Positions 25,325-33,564 of a stretch of 64,000 bases of DNA are shown here, one piece after another. Position 1 is the first letter of the stretch; each line of letters starts with the position of its first letter. The stretch is from an uncultured Oscillospiraceae bacterium (GTDB lineage Bacteria; Bacillota; Clostridia; Oscillospirales; Oscillospiraceae), in NCBI GenBank assembly GCA_934591815.1, contig CAKTPV010000002.1, positions 124,001 through 188,000 of the forward strand. The letters are read 5' to 3'. Under the pieces are notes generated by a model. It was not told the origin of the DNA, made no database searches, and saw only the letters and a program-made list of their open reading frames with translations. The position numbers were made by a program, and so were the translations under genes.

Positions 25325-26809
25325 TTATTCACCCATGCACTCTTCGTACAGTTTGCTGACGGTGATATTCTCGTTCTGATATTCGTCCACGATCTGGCCG
25401 TCCCGCAGCACCAGGATGCGGTGGCAGTTCTCCACGATCTCCTCCAGCTCCGAGGAGATGATGATGGTGGCGATGCCGCGCTTGCTCATATCCTGGATGA
25501 TCTGGAAAATCTGCTGCTTGGCGTGGATGTCAATACCCCGGGTGGGCTCGTCAAAGATCACGATCTTCGGCTCGGCGTTCAGCCATTTGCCCACTACGAT
25601 CTTCTGCTGGTTGCCGCCGGACAGGGAGCCTGCGGCGTCCTCTACGTGGCCCAGCTTGATCAGCAGGTCGTCGATCTGCTTGTTCACGGCAGCCGTCTCC
25701 AGCTTGCGCCGCAGGAATCCGCCGGGGGCGATGGCCCGCAGGTTCGACATGACCATGTTGGTCTTGCAGGACTGTGTCAGGACCAGGCCTTCGCCCTTGC
25801 GATCCTCGGGGATAAAGCCCACGCCCATCTCCTTCATGCGCTCCGGCGTGCGGTGGACGGCGGCCTTGCCGAACACCTCTACCTGGCCGTCCCCGTTGGG
25901 GTCCGCGCCGAAAATGGAGCGCACGATCTCGCTGCGGCCGGAGCCCAGCATACCGGCGATGCCCAGGATCTCACCGGCGTGCAGATCAAAGGAAACGCCG
26001 CGGAAGAAGGGCTCGCGGGTCAGGCCGGAGACCCGCATCACCACATCGTCCGTGATGGTGCTCTTATCGATGATCAGCTTTTCGCGCACCTCGCCGAACA
26101 TCATGTCCACGATGCCCGCGTTGTCGATGGACTTGGCGTCCACCTTGCCGATCAGCTTGCCGTCCCGCAGCACGGTGATGGTATCCGCGATGACGGAGAG
26201 CTCCTGCAGACGGTGGGTGATATACAGGATCGCCACGTCATGCTCCCGCAGGTTTTCCACCACCTTGAATAGCTTCTCCGTCTCGTGCTGGGCCAGCGCG
26301 GAGGTGGGCTCATCCAGAATCAGGATGCGGGGGTGGAAGCTCATGGCCTTGGCGATCTCCACCACCTGCATCTGCCAGACCTTCAGGTCGGAGACGCGGG
26401 CGTTGACATCGATATCCGGGCAGATATCCGCCAAGATCTCACGGGCCTGCTGGCGGGTCTTCTTCCAGTCGATCAGTCCGCTCTTGGTCCGCGCCTGACG
26501 GCCCAGGAAAATATTCTCCGCCACCGTCAGATACGGCACCAGGCTGGTCTCCTGATACACAGTCACGATACCGTGGGAAAACGCGTCAGAGGGCGTCTTG
26601 ATATCCAGCTTTTTCCCATCCACGATGATCTCGCCGGCGTCCATCTGCACAGCGCCCGCCAGAATTTTGATCAATGTACTCTTTCCGGAACCGTTCTTTC
26701 CGATGATCACATTGACCCGTCCGGACTCAAACAGTACCGACACATCATCCAAAGCGACCGTATTGGCGAACCGCTTGTGGATATGGTTCATCTCGATTGT
26801 AAACGGCAT
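25325..26809 (-). CDS. ABC transporter ATPase, ribose/galactose/inositol type (two ATPase domains)
   Basis: This 494-residue protein is a duplicated ATPase of the RbsA/MglA class that powers sugar or cyclitol import. Domain 1 has Walker A GKNGSGKST, a degenerate signature (LKVWQMQVVEIAKAM) and Walker B ILILDEPTSAL. Domain 2 has a degenerate Walker A (GMLGSGRSE), a canonical LSGGNQQKI signature and IVIFDEPTRGID. The asymmetry is normal for this family. It lies between the two amidohydrolase genes, and with the permease and binding protein it completes one transporter. Confidence 0.94.
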   Translation of the reverse strand: MPFTIEMNHIHKRFANTVALDDVSVLFESGRVNVIIGKNGSGKSTLIKILAGAVQMDAGEIIVDGKKLDIKTPSDAFSHGIVTVYQETSLVPYLTVAENIFLGRQARTKSGLIDWKKTRQQAREILADICPDIDVNARVSDLKVWQMQVVEIAKAMSFHPRILILDEPTSALAQHETEKLFKVVENLREHDVAILYITHRLQELSVIADTITVLRDGKLIGKVDAKSIDNAGIVDMMFGEVREKLIIDKSTITDDVVMRVSGLTREPFFRGVSFDLHAGEILGIAGMLGSGRSEIVRSIFGADPNGDGQVEVFGKAAVHRTPERMKEMGVGFIPEDRKGEGLVLTQSCKTNMVMSNLRAIAPGGFLRRKLETAAVNKQIDDLLIKLGHVEDAAGSLSGGNQQKIVVGKWLNAEPKIVIFDEPTRGIDIHAKQQIFQIIQDMSKRGIATIIISSELEEIVENCHRILVLRDGQIVDEYQNENITVSKLYEECMGE

Positions 26810-26856
26810 AGTATCTCCTCACATATTGCTGGTTTTGCGCCTGGGGCAGAGGGTAT

Positions 26857-28242
26857 TTACGCCTCAGGCGGCTTTTCGCCGTATATGGCCGGTACCCAAG
26901 TGGTGATATCGTCCAGGCCAGCGCGCCGGAACAGTCCCTCGCAGGCGCGCTGGATCCGCTCCTTCAGGACAGGCATATTCACGGTCAGCAGCCGCTTGCT
27001 CCGCTTGACAAGAGTGCCGTCCACAAACACCGTGTCCACGTTGACAGGCTGGGAGGCCTCCACCACCGCGCCCACCGGACTGTTGACCGGGAACATATTG
27101 GGCGCGCAGGTATCCAGCAGGATCACGTCCGCCCGCTTGCCGGGCGTCAGGCTGCCGGTCAGGCCGCCGATCTTGCAGACATTGGCGCCGCCCTGGGTGG
27201 CATAATGCAGCACATCCGTGGCTTTCAGCGGCAGGATCTCCGAGGATTCGTTCCGCTGGGCCGCCTCTTCGTTGGCCACAGCCCGGACGCCCGCTAGCAT
27301 GTAACGCATGGTGCCGAACATATCGCCGGGGACGGAGGTCACCACATCCACGCCCAGGCCCAGCTCGATGCCCAGCTCCCGTTGCCGGATGGTACGCAGG
27401 AAGCCGTGGCCCATGTTCAGCTCCACCTCGGGACAGGAGACGGCGCCGGCGCCGGAATCGGCGATCATACGCAGCTCCTCGTCATGAAGGGTGTTGCAGT
27501 GGACGAAGGTAAAGCTGCTGTCCAGCACGCCCGCGTCATGCAGCTTCTTCACGGCGTAGTTCTTGCCCCAGCTGCCGTCGCCCACGTGCATCATGATGGG
27601 GGTGCCAGTCTCCTTGGCCAGGGCAATCTCCTCCATGGCCAGAGGCATGGTCTCGAACTGCGGGCCGCGGGTGGCCAGCGCCAGATGGGCCATGGGGTCG
27701 CCGCCGCTGAAATACCGCTCCTTTACCCGCAGGAAGTCCCGGCTGTCCAGCGGCACGTCGCTGACGGGCAGCTCGCCGAAAATGCTGTTGCTGTAGCCCA
27801 TGACCATGCGGATGCCGGCATCCTTCAAGCCCTGGACGGCCGCGTCGGCAAAGTCGGGGCTGTTGTTGTTATGGAACCAGTCAAACAGGGTGGTGATGCC
27901 CGCGTCCAGACATTCCACGCCGCCCAGATAGCTGGCCAGATACAGGTCATCCGCCGTATAAGCGGGACCGAGTACTTTTTTCACGGCGGTAAAGTACTGG
28001 GTCAGCGTCCAGTCCACGCCTGTGCAGCGCAGCAGGGACTCCCAGTTATGCCGGTGCGCGTCCACAAAGCCCGGCAGCGCGATCATGCCGGAGGCGTCGA
28101 TCTCCACCGCGCCCTCCGCCGCGATGTCAGGCCCCACCGCCGAGATGGTATGGCCCTCGATGAGGATATCGCCGCGCTGGAGGATGCCGATCTGCGGATC
28201 CTCCGATAAGATCACCGCGTTTTTTATCAAGTACCTATCCAT
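26857..28242 (-). CDS. Amidohydrolase of the TRZ/ATZ-cytosine deaminase type (copy 2)
   Basis: The 461-residue protein is clearly homologous to copy 1, sharing FVDAHRHN (HxH), a TTLFDWFHNNNSPDFADAA block, MMHVGDGSWGKNY, FVHCNTLHDEE and GVDVVTSVPGDMFGTMR. All expected metal ligands and the catalytic Asp are present, so both copies look active. It is 22 bp downstream of the permease gene and 47 bp upstream of the ATPase gene. Two paralogues in one operon suggest two related substrates or successive steps on a nitrogen-containing compound brought in by the transporter. Confidence 0.86.
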   Translation of the reverse strand: MDRYLIKNAVILSEDPQIGILQRGDILIEGHTISAVGPDIAAEGAVEIDASGMIALPGFVDAHRHNWESLLRCTGVDWTLTQYFTAVKKVLGPAYTADDLYLASYLGGVECLDAGITTLFDWFHNNNSPDFADAAVQGLKDAGIRMVMGYSNSIFGELPVSDVPLDSRDFLRVKERYFSGGDPMAHLALATRGPQFETMPLAMEEIALAKETGTPIMMHVGDGSWGKNYAVKKLHDAGVLDSSFTFVHCNTLHDEELRMIADSGAGAVSCPEVELNMGHGFLRTIRQRELGIELGLGVDVVTSVPGDMFGTMRYMLAGVRAVANEEAAQRNESSEILPLKATDVLHYATQGGANVCKIGGLTGSLTPGKRADVILLDTCAPNMFPVNSPVGAVVEASQPVNVDTVFVDGTLVKRSKRLLTVNMPVLKERIQRACEGLFRRAGLDDITTWVPAIYGEKPPEA

Positions 28243-28263
28243 ACGTCATGCTCCTTCGCGCCC

Positions 28264-29256
28264 TCAGGCGGTAGCGTCGATCTTTTTCTTCTTCTCGAAC
28301 TTCATGCTGTTGATGAGGACGGCCAGCAGGATCAGCAGGCCCTTGACCACATACTGCCAGTACTCGCTGATGTTCATCAGCGTCATACCGTTGAGGATGA
28401 TGCCTAGGAAGATCATGCCCAGGGCCGTACCCGTCAGGGTGCCCTTGCCGCCGTTGAGGCTGGCGCCGCCGATGATCACCGCGGAAATGACGTTCATTTC
28501 CCAGCCGGAGGCCACGGTGGGCGTACCGGACATGATCTGAGAGGCGGTCAGGATGCCGCTGAGGGCGGTCAGCACCGTGGTGATGCAGAATGCGAAGGTC
28601 TTGACCTTGAACACGTTGATACCGCTGAGGCGGGCCGCGTCGATATTGCCGCCCACCGCGTAGATCTCGCGGCCGATGGGCGTCTTGGTCAGCACGATGT
28701 GCAGCACCACCAGCACCACCACAAATACCACCGCCGGGAAGGGGATGACGCCGAAAATATAGCCGCCGCCCAGGAAATTGAACCAAGGCTCAAAGGCGGT
28801 GACCGCGTAGCCGCCGGAGAAAATAAAACCAAAACCCTTCAGCACAGTCATAAAGGCCAGCGTTGTGATGAAGGAGGGAACGTTGAAGTAATAGCGCAGG
28901 AAAGAGGTGATCAGGCCGACGCAGATAGCCGCGGCAAACACGACCACCATGGAGATGATGACAGCGGTGACGTTGCCGGTCCCGGCAGCGCCCATGACCT
29001 TTGTCAGCGCGGCCAGCGTGCAGCCGTAAAAGGCCACCGCGTTGCCCACGGACAGGTCCATTTCGCCGCAGATGATGACAAGCGTCATGCCGCAGGCAAT
29101 AATGCCCTGGAAGGAAATGTTACGCAGGATGTTGAGAAGGTTATTGACCTTCATGAAGTTCGGCGCGGCAAAGGCGAAGTAAACGCACAGCGCCAGAAGG
29201 ATCAACTCCAGAATGTGTTCGGAGATGATCTTGGTAAAACGACGATCTGTTTTCAT
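28264..29256 (-). CDS. ABC transporter permease, RbsC type
   Basis: The 330-residue membrane protein belongs to the branched-chain amino acid/ribose permease superfamily, with eight to ten hydrophobic helices and the family motifs ICGEMDLSVGNAVAF and AVGGNIDAARLSGINV (the ATPase-coupling loop) and VIIGGASLNGGKGTL. It would form the channel for the ribose/inositol-type importer. It is separated from the binding-protein gene by 84 bp holding a 13-bp stem-loop, which may reduce its expression relative to the binding protein. Confidence 0.94.
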   Translation of the reverse strand: MKTDRRFTKIISEHILELILLALCVYFAFAAPNFMKVNNLLNILRNISFQGIIACGMTLVIICGEMDLSVGNAVAFYGCTLAALTKVMGAAGTGNVTAVIISMVVVFAAAICVGLITSFLRYYFNVPSFITTLAFMTVLKGFGFIFSGGYAVTAFEPWFNFLGGGYIFGVIPFPAVVFVVVLVVLHIVLTKTPIGREIYAVGGNIDAARLSGINVFKVKTFAFCITTVLTALSGILTASQIMSGTPTVASGWEMNVISAVIIGGASLNGGKGTLTGTALGMIFLGIILNGMTLMNISEYWQYVVKGLLILLAVLINSMKFEKKKKIDATA

Positions 29257-29295
29257 GGAGATTCTCCTTGTGAATAGAGTCCGAATTTTATTGAA

Positions 29296-29326
29296 TCAGG
29301 AGGAGCGGCACCGCCGCTCCTCCTGA
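29296..29326 (-). repeat. Intercistronic stem-loop between binding protein and permease genes
   Basis: TCAGGAGGAGCGG and CCGCTCCTCCTGA form a perfect 13-bp stem with a 5-nt loop and no T run. Such elements usually stabilise the upstream message or partly stop transcription, giving excess binding protein. Confidence 0.8.
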
Positions 29327-29340
29327 CTTTGATGCAGCGT

Positions 29341-30342
29341 TCAGGAGAGGGAATTCAGCATATCCTTGTAGCTCTGGACGGCATCCAGGTCGCCGCGGTT
29401 GAGCTGCAGGGGCTCAACGTAGATGTGGCTTTCCACTTCCTCGCCCGCCAGAGACTTGATCAGGTTCTCCATGGCGACATAGCCCATGTCGTAAGCCTGC
29501 TGGGCAGCGGTGCCCTGCAGGATACCGTCGTCGCTGAGCAGGAAGCCGCAGATCTGATCGGAAGCGTCAACGCCGAAAACCTTGATCTCACCGGCACGGC
29601 CCAGGTTGGAAACGGCCAGGGTGGCGCCCACGGTGTTGGGATCGCAGTTGGTGTAGATCACGTTGATGTCGGGGTTGGCGGTCAGCATATCCTGGCAGAC
29701 CTGCAGAGCCATCTCAGAGGTCCAGGCCTCCTGGCGGGAGACGATCTCGTAGCCCAGGTCGTCGATCTGCTCCAGGAAAGCTTCCACGCGGGGATTGGAG
29801 TTGCCGGGGATCAGCGTGGCAAACTCAATGATGCCCAGCTTGATGTCGCCCATGTCAGCGGCGGACAGCACCTCGTGAGCATACATGCCGGAGTACTTGC
29901 CCAGGTCGCTCTGAGAGGATTCCACTGTGCAGACGGGGAAGTCGGCGTTCAGCACCGTGTTGGTGACGGCCACGGAGATGCCCTTGTCATAGGCGTTCTT
30001 CAAGGCGGTGACAGAGGCGTCGGCGTCCATGATGCTGACGCAGATGCCGTCCACTTCGCTGGCGATGTAGGTGTTGACCAGCTCGATCTCCTTATCGACG
30101 CTGTCGTTGGAGTTGCCCATCAGCAGATTCACGCCATAGTCCTTGGCGGCAGCCTCATAGCCCTGCTGGAGGATGCGGCAGAATTCGTCGTTCTGGAACA
30201 CGATGCCGGCGATAGTCAGGGAGGAATAATCGAAGCCGTCTTCGCTGTTCTTATTCTCGTCGTTGTTGGCGTTCTGGTTGCCGCAGGCCACCATGGTCAG
30301 CACCATGGCCAGGGCCATCAGCATAGCAAGCAGTTTCTTCAT
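29341..30342 (-). CDS. Sugar/cyclitol ABC transporter substrate-binding lipoprotein
   Basis: A Firmicute binding lipoprotein of the ribose-binding (Peripla_BP_4) class. The 333 residues start with a lipoprotein signal peptide, KKLLAMLMALAMVLTMVAC, followed by an Asn/Glu-rich linker, then two Rossmann-like lobes (GIVFQNDEFCRILQQGYEAA, IYTNCDPNTVGATLAV, KVFGVDASDQI). The ATG at 30342 is used instead of an upstream in-frame ATG because it begins the signal peptide. With the permease and ATPase it makes a complete importer. The surrounding catabolic genes suggest inositol or a derivative as ligand, which is inference. Confidence 0.93.
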   Translation of the reverse strand: MKKLLAMLMALAMVLTMVACGNQNANNDENKNSEDGFDYSSLTIAGIVFQNDEFCRILQQGYEAAAKDYGVNLLMGNSNDSVDKEIELVNTYIASEVDGICVSIMDADASVTALKNAYDKGISVAVTNTVLNADFPVCTVESSQSDLGKYSGMYAHEVLSAADMGDIKLGIIEFATLIPGNSNPRVEAFLEQIDDLGYEIVSRQEAWTSEMALQVCQDMLTANPDINVIYTNCDPNTVGATLAVSNLGRAGEIKVFGVDASDQICGFLLSDDGILQGTAAQQAYDMGYVAMENLIKSLAGEEVESHIYVEPLQLNRGDLDAVQSYKDMLNSLS

Positions 30343-30461
30343 TGGTTTGTCTTCCTTTCTCACATTCAGTTTGTCTTGTTCCACCGGCTGTCACCCCGGC
30401 AGCGCGGGGGGATATCTTGAGGTCGATCCTTCGACGATCTCACTTGGGGAAAAGGGAACTC

Positions 30462-31304
30462 TTAGTCGCCCCAGCCGTCCAGTCCGAAGTACTCATCGGG
30501 GGACTCGCCGGTGCGGACATAGGTCTGCAGCGCATTGATGGCGGCCATCTCCTCGTCGGTCAGCGCGAAATCGAACACGTTCAGGTTCTCCACCATGCGC
30601 TCCTTGTGGACCGTCTTGGGCAGCGGGCAGATGCCGCGCTGATAGTGCCAGCGCAGAACGATCTGAACGGGGCTCTTGCCGTACTTGGCGGCGGCGTCGA
30701 CGATGGCGGGCTTGTCGTTGAGCTTGCCCCACACGATGGGACGCCATGCCTCCACCTGGATGTCGTTGGCCTGGCAGAACGCGATCAGGTCATTGGGCTG
30801 GAACATGGGGTGGACCTCCAGCTGGTTGACGGTGGGCTTGATCTCAGCGTGGTCCAGCAGATTCTTCAGCACGTACTTCTGGAAGTTGCACACGCCGATG
30901 GAGCGAACGCGGCCCTCCTTGTACAGGGTCTCAAAGGCCTTCCAGGTGGGGAGATAGGACTCCTCCTCGAAGCCGGGCCAGTGCATCAGGTACTGATCCA
31001 CATAGTCCAGGCCCAGGCGCTTGAGAGACGCGTCAAAGGCGCGGAGGGTGTTGTCGTAGCCGTGGTCGGTGTTCCACAGCTTGGTGCTCAGGAAGATCTG
31101 ATCGCGGGGCAGACCGCACTCGCGGACACCGCGGCCGATGCCCTCTTCATTCATGTAGATCATGGCGGTGTCGATCTTGCGATAGCCCACAGCCACCGCG
31201 TCCACCACGCTGCGGGTGGCCTCACGCTCGTTGTTGGTCAGGAAGCAACCCAGACCCTGGGCGGGGATCTCCACCCCATTGTTCAGCTTAAAAGTAGGGA
31301 CCAT
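30462..31304 (-). CDS. Aldo/keto reductase
   Basis: An NAD(P)H-dependent oxidoreductase with a TIM-barrel fold. The 280 residues contain the catalytic tetrad: Asp and Tyr in KIDTAMIYMNEEGIG, Lys in FLSTKLWNTDHG, and His in QYLMHWPGFEE, with a C-terminal cofactor region (PLPKTVHKERM). In this operon it may reduce a keto-sugar acid or interconvert a cyclitol and its ketone; no Gfo/Idh/MocA-type inositol dehydrogenase is present in the window, so it is a candidate for that step, although AKRs rarely do it. It lies 32 bp after the TIM-barrel isomerase gene. Confidence 0.9.
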   Translation of the reverse strand: MVPTFKLNNGVEIPAQGLGCFLTNNEREATRSVVDAVAVGYRKIDTAMIYMNEEGIGRGVRECGLPRDQIFLSTKLWNTDHGYDNTLRAFDASLKRLGLDYVDQYLMHWPGFEEESYLPTWKAFETLYKEGRVRSIGVCNFQKYVLKNLLDHAEIKPTVNQLEVHPMFQPNDLIAFCQANDIQVEAWRPIVWGKLNDKPAIVDAAAKYGKSPVQIVLRWHYQRGICPLPKTVHKERMVENLNVFDFALTDEEMAAINALQTYVRTGESPDEYFGLDGWGD

Positions 31305-31336
31305 TGTTTTTCTCCTTTACTAATATAAAATGCTCG

Positions 31337-32152
31337 TCAGCCTTCAAATGCCTTCTTAATAATCTCCACATCCTTACGCAGCAGGCCGTAGGGATCCCGC
31401 ATGGTGCCCAGGCGATCCTGGTCGTAGTAATTCTCTACAAAAATCCAGCCCTCGTAGCCGGACTTCTTGATGGCGTCCACCGTATCATAGAAGCCGGAGC
31501 CGCCTTCGCCCAGCATGTGGGTGCTCATCTCCGTGAAACCGTCCTTCATGTGAATGGCGCAGACATGATCTTTGATCTCGTTGTAGATATGGGTATCGTT
31601 CCAGCCCTTGCAGACCGAGTAGTTCTGGCTGTCGTAGAACACCTTCAGGTTGCCGGTGGTGATGCGGGAGGCAAAGTCCAGAAACTCCTTGGTGCTGAAC
31701 ACGTTCTCCAGGGCGATGGTGATGTTGCGGTCCGCGGCATACTCGCAGGCGCCCTTGACGCAGTCAAAGACCAGCTCCGCGTCCTCGGCGGTCTCGATAT
31801 AGCTGTCGTGGAAGGTGGGCAGCATCACGATGGGGATGTTCATGGCCACGGCGGTGTCGATGCCATAGCGGATGCAGCGCTTGGCGTCCTCGCGCTCCTT
31901 GGTACCGGGTTTGCGGGTCATGCCCACATCGCACAGGGAGTTGACCGCCAGAGAGGGGTACTCGATCTCCCACTTCTGCGCCTCGTCCAGGTAGATCTTC
32001 TGCATCTCGGGGTGGCTCAGGGGCCACTCGCGGGAGGCGTCGCCCAGGTTGATCTGGATGCCCTGTAGGCCGGCCTCGTGGGCGACCCGGCAGCCGTACT
32101 GTCCATTCATGGGCATGGCCCACTCGGGGATACCAAATTTATAGTTTGCCAT
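31337..32152 (-). CDS. TIM-barrel sugar isomerase/epimerase (AP-endonuclease 2 fold)
   Basis: The 271-residue protein has the xylose-isomerase-like barrel with expected metal ligands: Glu in IALENVFST, Asp in VFYDSQNYSV, His in AIHMKDGF and Glu in IFVENYYDQD. Relatives include IolE/IolH/IolI, IolO and hydroxypyruvate isomerase. The second enzyme of this fold in the regulon (34771-35592) looks closer to IolO, so this copy may act on another cyclitol or keto-sugar epimer, for example interconverting inosose isomers. The exact reaction cannot be set from sequence alone. Confidence 0.85.
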   Translation of the reverse strand: MANYKFGIPEWAMPMNGQYGCRVAHEAGLQGIQINLGDASREWPLSHPEMQKIYLDEAQKWEIEYPSLAVNSLCDVGMTRKPGTKEREDAKRCIRYGIDTAVAMNIPIVMLPTFHDSYIETAEDAELVFDCVKGACEYAADRNITIALENVFSTKEFLDFASRITTGNLKVFYDSQNYSVCKGWNDTHIYNEIKDHVCAIHMKDGFTEMSTHMLGEGGSGFYDTVDAIKKSGYEGWIFVENYYDQDRLGTMRDPYGLLRKDVEIIKKAFEG

Positions 32153-32184
32153 AGGTTTTCTCCTTTTCTAAAAAGCGGCGCGGC

Positions 32185-33243
32185 TCAATACTCCTCGGGA
32201 TAGATGACCACCTTCAGGGCCTTGCCGGCGCGGAGGAGCTTCAGGCCCTCCTCGTACTGGCTCAGGGGGAAGGTGTGGGTGACGATCTCCTCCAGGGGGA
32301 GGATGCCGCTCTCGATGATGCGGGCCGTCTTCTCAAAGTAGTACTTGCCCAGGAAGCCGCCGTAGATGCGGGCCTCCTTGCGGACGATATCCGCAAGCTG
32401 GATCTGGGGACGGGCCGTCTCGTCGTGGCCGAACAACACCACCTGGCCGCCGGGACGGATCACGTCGATAGCGTTCTGCAGCATGTGGCCCACAGCCTCG
32501 ATGCTGTGATCCACGCCCAGGCCGTTGGTCTCCTCCAGGCAGACCTTTACCAGATCCTCCTTGGTGGGATCCACCACACGGGTGGCGCCGCACTTCAGCG
32601 CCTTCTCGCGGCGGTACTCATGGGGCTCGGAAACAATGACCTTCGTGGCGCCGTTGGCCTTGGCCATGGCGGCAAACAGCAGGCCCATGGGACCGGCGCC
32701 CAGTACGCACACCGTATCACCAGCCTGGATCTTCAGCTTCTCGATGGCGTAGCCCACGCAAGAGAGGGGCTCGGCCAGGGCGGCCAACTGATAGGGTGTC
32801 TTGTTGTCGATCTTGTACACAGACTGGGCAGGCACACAGGTGTAGCTGCACAGAGCGCCGTCGGCAAACAGGCCACGGGTCACGCCGTGCTCGGGCCAGG
32901 GAGTATCCTGCTGGGAGTACAGGGTGGTGCACTGACCGGGGCGGTCGCTGCGGCAGTTGTCGCAATGGCCGCAGGGGGGATGAGGATCCACGATCACCTT
33001 GTCGCCGGGCTTCAGGGACTTGACGGCGGAACCGACAGCCGCCACCTCGCCGCAGTACTCGTGGCCGAAGATAATGTCAGGCTTGGCAGGATGCTTTGGG
33101 GGATCCATCAGCACATGCAGATCCGTGCCGCAGATGCCAACGCCCAGCACCTTGATCTGAACGTCGTCGGGATTCTTGATCTGAGGAACCGGTCTGTCCT
33201 CATAGGCGTATACGCCAGGCTTCTTAAAGATAATAGATTTCAT
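32185..33243 (-). CDS. iolM: Zinc-dependent medium-chain dehydrogenase, likely scyllo-inosose dehydrogenase (IolM-like)
   Basis: The 352-residue protein has the catalytic zinc ligands in GICGTDLHV and FGHEYCGEV, the structural zinc cluster CGHCDNCRSDRPGQC, and a Rossmann motif GAGPMG. It lies back to back with an IolN-like hydrolase gene. In the Thermotoga-type inositol route IolM oxidises scyllo-inosose to 3-dehydro-scyllo-inosose, which IolN hydrolyses. The family (sorbitol/threonine dehydrogenase-like) is certain; the substrate comes from context. It is the first gene of the leftward operon, with a promoter and a LacI-type operator upstream. Confidence 0.82.
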   Translation of the reverse strand: MKSIIFKKPGVYAYEDRPVPQIKNPDDVQIKVLGVGICGTDLHVLMDPPKHPAKPDIIFGHEYCGEVAAVGSAVKSLKPGDKVIVDPHPPCGHCDNCRSDRPGQCTTLYSQQDTPWPEHGVTRGLFADGALCSYTCVPAQSVYKIDNKTPYQLAALAEPLSCVGYAIEKLKIQAGDTVCVLGAGPMGLLFAAMAKANGATKVIVSEPHEYRREKALKCGATRVVDPTKEDLVKVCLEETNGLGVDHSIEAVGHMLQNAIDVIRPGGQVVLFGHDETARPQIQLADIVRKEARIYGGFLGKYYFEKTARIIESGILPLEEIVTHTFPLSQYEEGLKLLRAGKALKVVIYPEEY

Positions 33244-33333
33244 TGCCTTGTCACCTCTTGCCTGAAATGTAAAATATAATATTGTCTTCTCTTGTTTCAC
33301 CGCGCATAACCTAAGCTGTGCGCCCGCCAAATG

Positions 33334-33347
33334 TAAAAACGTTTTTC
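33334..33347 (-). promoter_or_regulatory. LacI-type operator at the leftward promoter
   Basis: TAAAAACGTTTTTC is a palindrome centred on CG, typical of LacI-family sites. It starts 13 nt after the leftward -10 box, over the start of transcription. Confidence 0.65.
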
Positions 33348-33360
33348 TCGCCTTGTAAAA

Positions 33361-33389
33361 AGAATACAGCATAGTTAATAAATTTGCAA
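33361..33389 (-). promoter_or_regulatory. Leftward promoter of the dehydrogenase-transporter operon
   Basis: On the minus strand TTGCAA (33389-33384), a 17-nt spacer and TATTCT (33366-33361). A weaker AAAAAACGTCT half-palindrome (33392-33402) and a tandem repeat of AAAATCGCC (33403-33420) lie upstream of it. Confidence 0.7.
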
Positions 33390-33464
33390 GCAAAAAACGT
33401 CTAAAATCGCCAAAATCGCCATAATACACAAGCGTACCTATCGCTTTTTGGCAAAAATGCCAAG

Positions 33465-33493
33465 TTGACTTCTGTCCGTCCCTGTGCTATTCT
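33465..33493 (+). promoter_or_regulatory. Rightward promoter of the IolN-to-EtfA operon
   Basis: TTGACT (33465-33470), a 17-nt spacer and TATTCT (33488-33493), 71 bp before the first gene. Confidence 0.72.
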
Positions 33494-33506
33494 CGCAGGA
33501 GAATCG

Positions 33507-33520
33507 GAAAAACGTTTTGC
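33507..33520 (+). promoter_or_regulatory. LacI-type operator at the rightward promoter
   Basis: GAAAAACGTTTTGC shares the AAAAACGTTTT core with the leftward operator and also starts 13 nt after its -10 box. The two sites are 173 bp apart centre to centre, which would allow looping. Confidence 0.65.
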
Positions 33521-33564
33521 TTTAAAGTAATTTTCTGGTCAAATAACAGGAGGTAAACACGCAC

